From positions 1 to 6,821 of the forward strand of contig JACFNM010000225.1 in assembly GCA_019454915.1 (NCBI GenBank): DNA of 6,821 nt, in the 5' to 3' direction. How positions within the stretch are numbered: the first letter of the stretch is position 1; every line of letters begins with the position of its first letter. Source of the DNA: Chitinophagaceae bacterium. Lineage in GTDB: Bacteria > Bacteroidota > Bacteroidia > Chitinophagales > Chitinophagaceae. Positions 1-6,706 of this stretch are shown here, in pieces. Below the pieces are notes generated by a model, which worked only from the letters and a program-made list of their open reading frames with translations, was not told where the DNA came from and made no database searches. The translations under genes and the position numbers were made by a program.

Positions 1-626
1 AATACCATTTCTTCAAAATGATGCCTGACTTCATTGACCACCTGGTTACACAGCCGGAGTCTTCCGTCATACATCGTCATTAATATGCCTTCGATGACTA
101 AATCGGTATTTAACCGGGATTGTACAATCTTGATGGTATTTAATAATTTGCCCAGGCCTTCTAATGCGAAGAATTCAGCCTGTACGGGTACTACAACGCT
201 GTCAGCGGCCGTCAGCGCATTTACGGTTATTAATCCCAGCGATGGCGAACAGTCAATGACGATAAAGTCATAATCATCGCGAATGGGCTCCAGTATATGC
301 TTTAATACGTTTTCCCGGTTGGGGTAATTGATCATTTCAATTTCTGCTCCAACAAGGTCTATATGGGAAGGAATGACGTCTAAGTTCGGGATTTCCGTTT
401 TCAGAATCGTCTCTCCGGCGGGCGTTTCATTCACCATACAGTCGTACAAGCTCTTCTGGATATTATGCAGGTCGAATCCTACACCCGTAGTACTGTTAGC
501 CTGCGGATCGGCGTCCACCAGCAACGTTTTCTTTTCCAATACGGCCAAACTTGCGGCTAAATTAATAGCCGTAGTTGTCTTACCTACACCGCCTTTTTGA
601 TTGGCTATACCTATAATTCTTGCCAT
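1..626 (-). CDS. parA: ParA/Soj-family chromosome partitioning ATPase (partial, C-terminus beyond window)
   Basis: This is a Walker-type ATPase that, with ParB bound to parS sites, segregates the chromosome origin; ATP-bound dimers coat the nucleoid and ParB stimulates hydrolysis. Translating the minus strand from the ATG at 626-624 gives 208 residues opening [19 protein letters not shown]. The deviant Walker A motif spans about residues 10-18, with signature Lys11, Lys16 and Thr17. The LLVDADPQ segment (residues 35-42, Asp38 and Asp40) and Walker B FIVIDCSP (residues 121-128, Asp125) follow. [11 protein letters not shown] near residues 154-164 is also typical of Soj. The family usually runs about 250-260 residues, so roughly 45-50 are missing, cut by the window edge rather than by mutation. 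No Shine-Dalgarno is visible, as is common in Bacteroidota. A parB gene is expected immediately downstream, to the left (inference). The chromosomal Soj type is favoured over plasmid ParA because no plasmid genes are nearby. Confidence 0.96.
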   Translation of the reverse strand, partial: MARIIGIANQKGGVGKTTTAINLAASLAVLEKKTLLVDADPQANSTTGVGFDLHNIQKSLYDCMVNETPAGETILKTEIPNLDVIPSHIDLVGAEIEMINYPNRENVLKHILEPIRDDYDFIVIDCSPSLGLITVNALTAADSVVVPVQAEFFALEGLGKLLNTIKIVQSRLNTDLVIEGILMTMYDGRLRLCNQVVNEVRHHFEEMV

Positions 627-688
627 ATTCTGTTTATACAAAAGTTGTTATTCAAACATTGACCGACTGTCATAACTGCCTGCCAAAC

Positions 689-712
689 GACAAATTTAAT
701 TTATTATTTGTC
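689..712. repeat. Inverted repeat overlapping the putative parA -7 box
   Basis: GACAAAT (689-695) and ATTTGTC (706-712) are perfect 7-base inverted arms separated by 10 AT-rich bases. There is no T-tract after the hairpin on the minus strand, so it is not a good terminator for the hydrolase gene. Its overlap with the candidate -7 box makes an operator possible. The AT richness also makes chance plausible. Confidence 0.3.
691..698 (-). promoter_or_regulatory. Candidate Bacteroidota -7 box for parA
   Basis: Read on the minus strand, this is TAAATTTG, an exact match to the Bacteroidota primary-sigma -7 consensus TAnnTTTG. It would start a transcript about 58 bases upstream of the parA ATG. No good TTG-type -33 element lies at the usual 17-23 base spacing, so the call rests on the -7 box and its position. 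The box lies inside an inverted repeat (689-712). Read-through from the upstream hydrolase gene is an alternative source of parA transcript. Confidence 0.4.
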
Positions 713-721
713 TGCTTTCTA

Positions 722-1405
722 TTAAATATCAATCGTTTCGCCGATTGCCGGTAAAAGTAGCTCTAAATTCTTTTGGGCAAAAGCTTTCTTAGCCTCGTCA
801 TGATTGATTTGGATAAAACCAAAGGTGTCATAATGAACGCCTATAATTTTTTTACATTCGATGAGTATTGCGGCTTCGATTGCGTCTTCCACTCCCATGG
901 TAAAGTTATCCCCAACAGGCAATACTGCAAATTGAATCTTTGCATACCGGGGTACCAGTTGCATGTCTAAGGTTAGCGCAGTATCACCACTGTAATAGAA
1001 ATTTCCCTCTTCTGATGTAAAGACGAAGCCCATGGGATTGCCGCCATAAGAACCATCCGGGAATCCGCTGGAATGTTGGGCTACCACGCATTTCACCACG
1101 CCAAATTCAAATTTCCATTTACCACCGGTATTCATGGGGTGCGTATTGGTTATCCCCTGGTTATTCAGCCACGTATGGATTTCAAAACTGCACACGACTT
1201 TCGCGCCTGTACGGTTGGCGATGCGGATACAGTCAGCAATGTGGTCTTCGTGAGCATGCGACAGAAAGATATAGTCCGCCTGAATCTTTTCAACGTTGAT
1301 GGAAGCAGCCAAGGCGTTGGGCGTAATAAACGGGTCAAAGAGAATGTGCTTATCTTTTATTTGTACCGCAAAACAGGAATGTCCATAATTAGTCAGTTTC
1401 ATCAT
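722..1405 (-). CDS. UPF0173-family metal-dependent hydrolase (metallo-beta-lactamase fold)
   Basis: This is a 227-residue, single-domain cytoplasmic hydrolase of the YtkL/UPF0173 type. The N-terminus MKLTNYGHSCF is characteristic of that family. The metal-binding motif HAHEDH is at residues 50-55 (His50, His52, Asp54, His55). Further likely ligands are His111 (AQHSSGF), Asp141 (YYSGDTAL) and His191 (GVHYDTFG), so the di-metal site looks complete. The length matches the family, and the physiological substrate is not established for these proteins. Two ATG codons are in tandem (1405-1403 and 1402-1400); the second gives the more usual family N-terminus, and no Shine-Dalgarno separates them. The gene sits 95 bases upstream of parA on the same strand, with no clear terminator between, so partial co-transcription is possible. 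It diverges from the FMN reductase gene. The family call is firm; the function is not. Confidence 0.93.
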   Translation of the reverse strand: MMKLTNYGHSCFAVQIKDKHILFDPFITPNALAASINVEKIQADYIFLSHAHEDHIADCIRIANRTGAKVVCSFEIHTWLNNQGITNTHPMNTGGKWKFEFGVVKCVVAQHSSGFPDGSYGGNPMGFVFTSEEGNFYYSGDTALTLDMQLVPRYAKIQFAVLPVGDNFTMGVEDAIEAAILIECKKIIGVHYDTFGFIQINHDEAKKAFAQKNLELLLPAIGETIDI

Positions 1406-1448
1406 GCATTATAAACTTTAGTGATGTTAATTCCTGATAAAACAGGTC

Positions 1449-1456
1449 TATCTTTG
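1449..1456 (+). promoter_or_regulatory. Candidate Bacteroidota -7 box for the FMN reductase-phosphoesterase unit
   Basis: TATCTTTG matches the Bacteroidota -7 consensus TAnnTTTG exactly. It would start transcription near 1462 and give a leader of about 85 bases to the ATG at 1548. No convincing TTG is seen at -33. It lies upstream of both possible starts of the reductase gene, so it does not decide between them. Confidence 0.4.
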
Positions 1457-1486
1457 CTCAGAAAAAATACTGCTGTGACATATTGG

Positions 1487-1494
1487 CAAAAATA
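1487..1494 (-). promoter_or_regulatory. Candidate Bacteroidota -7 box for the UPF0173 hydrolase
   Basis: On the minus strand this reads TATTTTTG, an exact TAnnTTTG match, about 80 bases upstream of the hydrolase start. The best -33-like triplet is weak (TTC at 1519-1517, spacing 22). The start point would lie near 1480, inside the span between this box and the plus-strand box at 1449-1456. Confidence 0.4.
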
Positions 1495-1547
1495 CATCTT
1501 CGGTATTATATTCATTGAACTATTCGTGTAAAGCAGTTGATATTAAG

Positions 1548-2060
1548 ATGGATTCAGATATATATACAGTTATTTCGGGAACGAACCGGCCCGGGAGCAA
1601 CACCAAACAGGTTGCCGGCCAATATTATCATTTGCTTCAGCAGAAGGGATTACCGGTTAATCTGGTAACCTTAGAAGGATTGGACATTCATAACAGGAAT
1701 GAACAGATAAGGCAATTAGAAAAAGATATTCTGATTCCTACTCAAAAATTCATCTTCATCGTTCCGGAATACAATGGCAGTTTTCCCGGCGTATTGAAAG
1801 CCCTCATTGATCATACTGATATAGAGAAAGTTTGGTGGGGGAAGAAAGCTCTGCTGACAGGAGTTTCCACCGGAAGAGCCGGTAACTTGCGGGGACTGGA
1901 ACATCTAACCGGGGTATTACACTATTTAAAGATGAACGTTCATCACAACAAACTGCCCATTTCGGTGGTGAACAAATTGATGAACGGTGAAAAAGACATT
2001 GGAGACGAAACTACCTTACGGGTGATAGCGGAACAGTTGGATCAATTTATTTCATTTTAA
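1548..2060 (+). CDS. NADPH-dependent FMN reductase family flavoprotein
   Basis: This is a small flavodoxin-like-fold oxidoreductase of 170 residues, of the family (PF03358 type) that includes chromate, quinone and azo-dye reductases using FMN and NAD(P)H. The evidence is the FMN phosphate-binding loop SGTNRPGSNT (residues 10-19) after the first beta strand, the hallmark PEYNGSFPGVLKALID (residues 73-88) that contacts the isoalloxazine ring, and GVSTGRAGNLRG (residues 105-116) as the later conserved loop. No signal peptide is present, so it should be cytoplasmic. The reading frame is open to an upstream TTG at 1515, which would add 11 residues. The ATG at 1548 is preferred because it places the first beta strand at the usual distance from the start. 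The metallophosphoesterase gene follows after 46 bases with no terminator, suggesting an operon. The true substrate (quinone, metal, other) cannot be told. Confidence 0.9.
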   Translation: MDSDIYTVISGTNRPGSNTKQVAGQYYHLLQQKGLPVNLVTLEGLDIHNRNEQIRQLEKDILIPTQKFIFIVPEYNGSFPGVLKALIDHTDIEKVWWGKKALLTGVSTGRAGNLRGLEHLTGVLHYLKMNVHHNKLPISVVNKLMNGEKDIGDETTLRVIAEQLDQFISF

Positions 2061-2106
2061 TCGTTACCATTTTTTGAAGATTATTTAAAACACAGGCTAT
2101 ACAAAA

Positions 2107-3354
2107 ATGCGCAATCAGATAAGTTTATGGATTTTAATTTTTACTGTATTGCTGGTGGACATTTATATCTTCCAGGCGATTAAAACGGCTGTTCAGCCAT
2201 TTTCTCCCAGGATGAAAACGGGGGTTTATATCCTATACTGGATGGTGACCGTCCTGGTGTTTTTAACAATAATGATTATGCCTCACATGCATCCTGATAA
2301 CTGGATGCAGGGTTTTCATATCTACTGGATTGCCGGCATCATCGGTCTCATCTTTTCCAAACTGGTAACGGTCATTTTTTTACTGATAGACGATATACGA
2401 CGGTTAATTCAATGGGGAGGGGAGAAGTTGTACGGGCAGTTTAGTAGCGGGGAACCGGTGCAGACAGCCGGAATTTCAAGATCGGTGTTTATGAGTTGGT
2501 TAGGCTTGGCCATTGGCGGAAGCCTGATGTCGGCATTTATGTACGGATTTACGAACAGGTATCGCTACCAGTTGAGGAAGGTAAAGTTGCAATTTCCTAA
2601 TCTTCCTGAAGCGTTTAGGGGATTGAAGATGATTCAGATCTCTGACATCCACTCGGGGAGTTTTTCTGATAAAAAAGCCGTAGAGCACGGCGTGAAAATG
2701 ATCCTTGAGCAAAATGCCGATATTATTTTGTTTACGGGTGATTTGGTGAATGACGAGGCGGTGGAAATGAAATCCTATCGCCAGATATTTGGCCGCTTGC
2801 AGGCCCCAATGGGTGTTTTCAGTATCCTGGGTAATCATGATTATGGAGATTATAAGCATTGGGCGAATCCGGAAGAGAAAAAGCAAAATCTTGAGCGGTT
2901 GAAGCAATTGCAGTCTGAGATGGGCTGGCGTTTACTGATGAACGAACACGTTGTGCTGGAGAAGGAAGGGCAACAGATAGCTTTATTGGGAATCGAAAAC
3001 TGGGGCGCCAAGGCCAACTTTCCGAAGTACGGTAAGCTGGATGAAGCCTTTGCGGGAACGGAAAAATATCCCTTTAAAATATTGATGAGTCATGATCCCA
3101 GCCATTGGGATGCACAAATCCGGCCGGAATATGGAGATATAGATTTAACCCTGAGCGGTCATACGCATGGTTTCCAGTTTGGCGTGGAAATTCCCGGCTT
3201 CAAATGGAGCCCTGTTCAATACGTGTATAAACAATGGGCCGGGCTATATGAAGAAGGAAGGCAAAAATTGTATGTAAACCGGGGCTTTGGCTTTCTGGGT
3301 TATCCCGGACGGGTAGGTATATTGCCGGAGATTACGGTAATTGAATTGGCATAA
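2107..3354 (+). CDS. Membrane-anchored calcineurin-like metallophosphoesterase (YkuE/YaeI type)
   Basis: This is a 415-residue protein with a membrane N-terminal third and a complete C-terminal metallophosphoesterase domain. Hydrophobic segments fall near residues 5-25, 39-58, 70-94 and 127-148. The catalytic domain starts near residue 155, with the di-metal motifs in canonical order: SDIH (Asp180, His182), GDLVND (Asp212), GNHD (Asn243, His244), SHDP (His329) and GHTHG (His352, His354). It ends in the typical NRGFGFLGYPGRVGILPEI segment. Basic loops after segments one and three suggest these face the cytoplasm, which would put the catalytic domain in the periplasm; the basic run RYRYQLRKVK after segment four argues the other way, so topology is uncertain. 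Bacillus YkuE uses a twin-arginine signal; here the corresponding site before segment four reads SRS, so a membrane anchor rather than Tat export is inferred. The likely activity is phosphomonoester or phosphodiester hydrolysis; the substrate is unknown. Confidence 0.92.
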   Translation: MRNQISLWILIFTVLLVDIYIFQAIKTAVQPFSPRMKTGVYILYWMVTVLVFLTIMIMPHMHPDNWMQGFHIYWIAGIIGLIFSKLVTVIFLLIDDIRRLIQWGGEKLYGQFSSGEPVQTAGISRSVFMSWLGLAIGGSLMSAFMYGFTNRYRYQLRKVKLQFPNLPEAFRGLKMIQISDIHSGSFSDKKAVEHGVKMILEQNADIILFTGDLVNDEAVEMKSYRQIFGRLQAPMGVFSILGNHDYGDYKHWANPEEKKQNLERLKQLQSEMGWRLLMNEHVVLEKEGQQIALLGIENWGAKANFPKYGKLDEAFAGTEKYPFKILMSHDPSHWDAQIRPEYGDIDLTLSGHTHGFQFGVEIPGFKWSPVQYVYKQWAGLYEEGRQKLYVNRGFGFLGYPGRVGILPEITVIELA

Positions 3355-3364
3355 TGAGATAGAA

Positions 3365-3390
3365 GAACGGTACAGTATTATTTACCGTTT
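3365..3390 (+). terminator. Weak candidate terminator hairpin after the phosphoesterase gene
   Basis: Eleven bases after the phosphoesterase stop, AACGGTA (3366-3372) pairs with TACCGTT (3383-3389) around a 10-base loop, with one extra G-T pair outside. The run after it is only TT before G, so it is a poor intrinsic terminator by itself. The right arm can also pair with AAACGGT at 3422-3428, an alternative and mutually exclusive fold. It may be a terminator, an mRNA 3'-end stabiliser or part of a regulatory site. Confidence 0.3.
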
Positions 3391-3461
3391 TGTGTATAAT
3401 TCCAGTTCAACGGTTATATTGAAACGGTCAGGGCAACGAAGGGGCTCACCTCGATAAAATA

Positions 3462-3496
3462 ACATTTCTGTGACATTTGGTTAACATAATCCTTTG
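3462..3496 (+). promoter_or_regulatory. Candidate promoter/operator region for the outer-membrane protein gene
   Basis: Two ACATTT copies (3462-3467 and 3473-3478) are 11 bases apart, one helical turn. They are followed by ATCCTTTG (3489-3496), which matches the TTTG half of the Bacteroidota -7 box but has AT instead of TA. TCTG at 3467-3470 lies 18 bases upstream and could act as a poor -33. A start near 3503 would leave the ATG at 3498 outside the transcript, which fits the downstream ATG at 3555. This is a weak call. Confidence 0.22.
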
Positions 3497-3554
3497 AATG
3501 AATCCTATGCCATGGCATTCCTTTGGTTTAGTTTTAAGAAACAAAACGCTTTGT

Positions 3555-4145
3555 ATGCAACGGATTATTTTGCTTGTCACCTGCCTCTCAATTTCCTGCT
3601 TTGTTTCTTCTTCATTCGCCCAGGGTTTCCGACTGGCATTTCATGCCGGGGCCAATATGGGTAAAGTTGAAGGAAAATCATTTAGCGATGAGTTCCAACT
3701 GGGGTATCATATAGGAATCGCCCCCGAAATCAGGATTTCCAAAAAGTGGGGTATTCAGCCTGAACTATTATTTAGCCAAACGAACACGACTACCTCTTCT
3801 GAGTTTAAAGATATTTATAAAATATCGCTCAATGAATTGGGGGATGTGAAGTTGAACTATTTGAGTATTCCGCTCCTCGTAGCTTATCGTCCCGTTTCAT
3901 TTTTTTCCTTCCAGGTTGGGCCCCAGTTTAGTATCCTGATGAATAAGCATGATACTTTTTTGGAAAATAGTGGTAATGCGTTTACAAAAGGTGATTTTTC
4001 ATTGGTTGGCGGCGCTCAGCTAAATATTTTGAGGATCAGACTTTATGGCAGATATGGCATTGGTCTTTATAATATTAATGATATTGACAACAGGGATAAC
4101 TGGAAGAGTCAGTCCGTCCAGTTGGGTGTGGGAATAGCGCTTTAG
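3555..4145 (+). CDS. Outer-membrane beta-barrel protein (OMP_b-brl_2/PorT-like family)
   Basis: This is a secreted protein of 196 residues. From the ATG at 3555 it opens with a clear Sec signal peptide: a short basic start (MQR), a hydrophobic core to about residue 17, and SSSFA-Q with predicted cleavage after Ala22. The open frame extends up to an ATG at 3498, but that would put 19 extra residues, partly polar, before the signal peptide, so 3555 is preferred. The mature part alternates polar and hydrophobic residues and contains elements typical of Bacteroidota small beta-barrel proteins (PF13568 type): FHAGANMGKVEG early, GIQPELLFSQ, NYLSIPLLVAYRP and QVGPQFSILM in the middle, and a closing strand VQLGVGIAL. 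The final residue is Leu rather than the more usual Phe. Such proteins sit in the outer membrane with eight or so strands, and most have no known function. A strong terminator follows, and the gene appears monocistronic. Confidence 0.82.
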   Translation: MQRIILLVTCLSISCFVSSSFAQGFRLAFHAGANMGKVEGKSFSDEFQLGYHIGIAPEIRISKKWGIQPELLFSQTNTTTSSEFKDIYKISLNELGDVKLNYLSIPLLVAYRPVSFFSFQVGPQFSILMNKHDTFLENSGNAFTKGDFSLVGGAQLNILRIRLYGRYGIGLYNINDIDNRDNWKSQSVQLGVGIAL

Positions 4146-4168
4146 TAACCTTATGAAAAAGGCTCCAT

Positions 4169-4204
4169 AAATCCGGAAGTCATCGTCCGGATTTTTTTGT
4201 TTTT
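4169..4204 (+). terminator. Strong intrinsic (rho-independent) terminator
   Basis: AAATCCGGA (4169-4177) and TCCGGATTT (4186-4194) form a perfect 9-base stem with an 8-base loop. The T-run reaches 4198 and resumes at 4200-4204 after a single G. It starts 24 bases after the stop of the outer-membrane protein gene, so it ends that transcript and separates it from lon. There is no matching T-run on the opposite strand, so it works in the plus direction only. Confidence 0.9.
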
Positions 4205-4208
4205 ATAC

Positions 4209-4259
4209 TGGCACTATACTTGACCAAAGTAAAGCGGTATCTTTAAATAGATAGCTTTA
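4209..4259 (+). promoter_or_regulatory. Candidate lon promoter region with a bulged inverted repeat
   Basis: Because a strong terminator lies just upstream, lon needs a promoter in 4205-4297. TATCTTTA (4238-4245) and TAGCTTTA (4252-4259) each match seven of eight positions of the Bacteroidota -7 consensus. TTGAC at 4220-4224 is a possible -33, but only 15 bases separate its TTG from the first box, shorter than usual. TAAAGC and TATC (4230-4235, 4238-4241) pair with GATA and GCTTTA (4250-4253, 4254-4259), giving a 10-pair stem with a two-base bulge and an 8-base loop over the first box. A sigma-54-like TGGCAC-N5-TTGAC (4209-4224) is also present, but with A in place of the key -12 C. Confidence 0.4.
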
Positions 4260-4297
4260 TCTTAAAAAGTGTCATATTGACGTTAGATAGGAAAATT

Positions 4298-6706
4298 ATG
4301 AAAAGGACTGATTTTTTTCTCCAACCTGAAGATGAGATGGAGTTTATGCCGATTATTCCCTTAAACGAGGAGGAGTCTGAAAACGAGGAAAATATTACGA
4401 TACCCACAGATTTACCCCTCTTGCCGCTGAGGAACACTGTTTTATTCCCCGGCGTGGTGCTACCCATCACCGTTGGGCGGGACCGTTCCATAAAAGCGGT
4501 CAATGATGTATATAAGACTGACAAACTGATAGGTGTTATAGCACAAAAAGACAGTTCTGTGGAAGAGCCGGGTATTAATGATTTGGAAAAGAAAGGAACG
4601 GTTGCCAGGATAATCAAGCTGATTAAGATGCCCGACGGCGGCACTACAATTATAATTCAGGGGAGAAAAAGATTTGAAATTGAGCAGATTGTATCCGAAG
4701 ACCCTTATTTTAGGGCTGCGATTCGGCTGTTGACGGATGATAAAATAGGCGTGGGAGACGACCAGCATTTTGCAGCTACGGTTAGCTCTATTAAGGATTT
4801 GGCATCTCAGATCATTCTTCTCTCACCCAATATGCCTTCAGAAGCCTCTGTTATACTGAAAAATATTGAAAACCCTTCCTTTCTTATTCATTTTGTCAGC
4901 AGTAATATAAGCAGCGACTTAAAGGAGAAGCAGGAATTGCTGGAATTGGATGATTTAAAGCTCAGGGCGGAAAAGCTGATGCACCTCCTGAACAGGGAGC
5001 TTCAGTTTGCGGAACTAAAAAATCAACTGACTACCCGTACCAAGACAGAATTGGATAAGCAGCAAAAGGAGTACTTCCTGCAGCAACAATTAAAAAGCAT
5101 CAAAGAAGAGTTGGGTGGTGATGTAAATGAGCGCGAGGTAAAAGAGATGCAGAAAAAGGCCGAGGCCAAGAAGTGGCCGGAAGCGGCCAAGGAAGCTTTC
5201 AAGAAGGGCATTGAGAAGTTGGAGCGCATGCATGTGTCCACACCGGACTATTCTGTGGTATATAATCACCTGGATCTGATGCTGGAACTTCCGTGGGATG
5301 AAGGTACTATTGATTCTTATGATTTAGCGAAGGCAAAAAAGATACTGGATAGGGATCATTATGGCATGAATAAAATTAAGGAGCGCCTCTTAGAATATCT
5401 CGCAGTATTGAAGCTCAAAGGGGATATGAAAAGCCCTATTTTGTGTTTTGTGGGACCTCCGGGAATTGGTAAAACCTCCCTGGGCCGGAGTATTGCTTCT
5501 GCGCTGAACCGGAAATATGTCAGACTGAGCCTGGGGGGAATGCACGACGAGAGTGAAATACGGGGACATCGTAAGACTTATATAGGCGCCATGCCGGGAC
5601 GAATCCTTCAATCTATCAGGAAGGCAAAGTCGAATAATCCGGTGATTATCCTGGATGAAGTGGATAAGGTAGGGAATGATTTTCGCGGGGATCCTTCTTC
5701 AGCCTTACTGGAGGTGCTGGATCCCGAGCAAAACCATGCTTTTTACGATAACTATCTCGAGTTAGAATATGATTTAAGTAAGGTATTGTTTATCGCAACA
5801 GCCAATGATTTGCAGCATATTCAGCCGGCGTTGAGAGACCGGCTGGAGATTATTGACCTGAACGGTTATGCTGTGGAGGAAAAGATTCAAATTGCCAGAC
5901 GCCATCTTGTTCCGAAGCAAAAGGAACTACACGGACTGAAAAATTTAAACATCAGAATCAGCGATGCGGTACTGGAGAAAATTATTGAAGACTATACCCG
6001 GGAGAGCGGGGTACGTGAACTTGACAGACAATTGGCTTCTATTATGCGCTCTCTCACCAAAGAATATGTAATAAAAGGGAAATTGAAGCCTACGCTTTCG
6101 ATTAAAGATGTGGAGAAGATATTAGGAAAGCCGAGGTACACAAACGACCTGTATAAAATAGCCAACATGCCGGGCGTGGCAGTGGGGCTGGCATGGACCT
6201 ACGTGGGAGGAGATATATTATTTATCGAGACGAGCCAGAGTGACGGCAAAGGCGAACTCAAGCTTACCGGAAATTTGGGGAATGTAATGAAAGAAAGCGC
6301 GTCAACTGCCCTGACTTATCTGCAGGCCAATGCCCGGAAGTATGGCATTGATCCCGAATTATTTCAGAAGAAAAATATCCATGTACACGTACCGGAGGGC
6401 GCCGTTCCGAAAGATGGGCCCAGTGCGGGTATTACCATGATGACTTCTATTGCATCGGCCCTAACGGGACGAAAGGTAAAACCCTACCTGGCCATGACGG
6501 GTGAGATTACGCTACGCGGACAGGTACTGCCCGTGGGGGGAATTAAAGAAAAGGTGCTTGCGGCGAAACGTGCCGGTATGCGGGAAATCATTCTCTGCTG
6601 GCAGAATGAAAAGGATGTGCAGGAAATTAATTCGGATTTCATTAAGGGAATAAAATTTTATTACGTGAAAAATATGCACCAGGTACTTGACATTGGTCTT
6701 GTTTAA
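4298..6706 (+). CDS. lon: ATP-dependent Lon protease (endopeptidase La)
   Basis: This is a complete LonA-type protease of 802 residues that unfolds and degrades damaged and selected regulatory proteins in the cytoplasm, as a hexamer. Numbering is from the ATG at 4298. An acidic stretch at 12-34 is followed by the N-terminal substrate-binding domain, starting at [14 protein letters not shown] (residues 39-52). A coiled-coil-rich linker (about 205-305) precedes the AAA+ module: Walker [10 protein letters not shown] (386-394), Walker B IILDEVDK (450-457), sensor-1 Asn503, an arginine-finger candidate at ALRDR (511-515), and sensor-2 Arg573 in SGVREL. The protease domain carries the Ser-Lys dyad: Ser709 in PKDGPSAG and Lys752 in [10 protein letters not shown]. 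All key residues are intact. An in-frame TTG at 4277 would add seven residues; the ATG is preferred, with AGGAA (4289-4293) as a slightly close Shine-Dalgarno. Length matches the family. The upstream terminator implies an independent transcript. Confidence 0.98.
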   Translation: MKRTDFFLQPEDEMEFMPIIPLNEEESENEENITIPTDLPLLPLRNTVLFPGVVLPITVGRDRSIKAVNDVYKTDKLIGVIAQKDSSVEEPGINDLEKKGTVARIIKLIKMPDGGTTIIIQGRKRFEIEQIVSEDPYFRAAIRLLTDDKIGVGDDQHFAATVSSIKDLASQIILLSPNMPSEASVILKNIENPSFLIHFVSSNISSDLKEKQELLELDDLKLRAEKLMHLLNRELQFAELKNQLTTRTKTELDKQQKEYFLQQQLKSIKEELGGDVNEREVKEMQKKAEAKKWPEAAKEAFKKGIEKLERMHVSTPDYSVVYNHLDLMLELPWDEGTIDSYDLAKAKKILDRDHYGMNKIKERLLEYLAVLKLKGDMKSPILCFVGPPGIGKTSLGRSIASALNRKYVRLSLGGMHDESEIRGHRKTYIGAMPGRILQSIRKAKSNNPVIILDEVDKVGNDFRGDPSSALLEVLDPEQNHAFYDNYLELEYDLSKVLFIATANDLQHIQPALRDRLEIIDLNGYAVEEKIQIARRHLVPKQKELHGLKNLNIRISDAVLEKIIEDYTRESGVRELDRQLASIMRSLTKEYVIKGKLKPTLSIKDVEKILGKPRYTNDLYKIANMPGVAVGLAWTYVGGDILFIETSQSDGKGELKLTGNLGNVMKESASTALTYLQANARKYGIDPELFQKKNIHVHVPEGAVPKDGPSAGITMMTSIASALTGRKVKPYLAMTGEITLRGQVLPVGGIKEKVLAAKRAGMREIILCWQNEKDVQEINSDFIKGIKFYYVKNMHQVLDIGLV

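Noticed and set aside
34..600. Plus-strand open frames of 79 and 90 residues at 34-273 and 328-600
   Set aside because: They lie antisense to parA, whose minus-strand translation carries all the ATPase motifs. The plus-strand peptides have no recognisable domain.
627..721. A parS centromere site near parA
   Set aside because: No sequence resembling the 16-base parS palindrome (GTTNCACGTGNAAC core) is visible here or elsewhere in the window.
773..1414. Plus-strand open frames at 773-970 and 1073-1414
   Set aside because: They are antisense to the UPF0173 hydrolase, which has a full metal-binding motif set; these are shadow frames.
1473..1490. CRP/FNR-type site suggested by TGTGA at 1475
   Set aside because: The second half-site TCACA is absent at the required six-base spacing, here and at the similar word near 3470.
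1716..2907. Minus-strand open frames at 1716-1904 and 2500-2907
   Set aside because: They lie inside the reductase and phosphoesterase genes on the opposite strand, and their translations have no family features.
4243..5611. Minus-strand open frames of 72-133 residues within lon
   Set aside because: They are antisense to a well-conserved Lon coding sequence, with low-complexity or unrecognisable translations.
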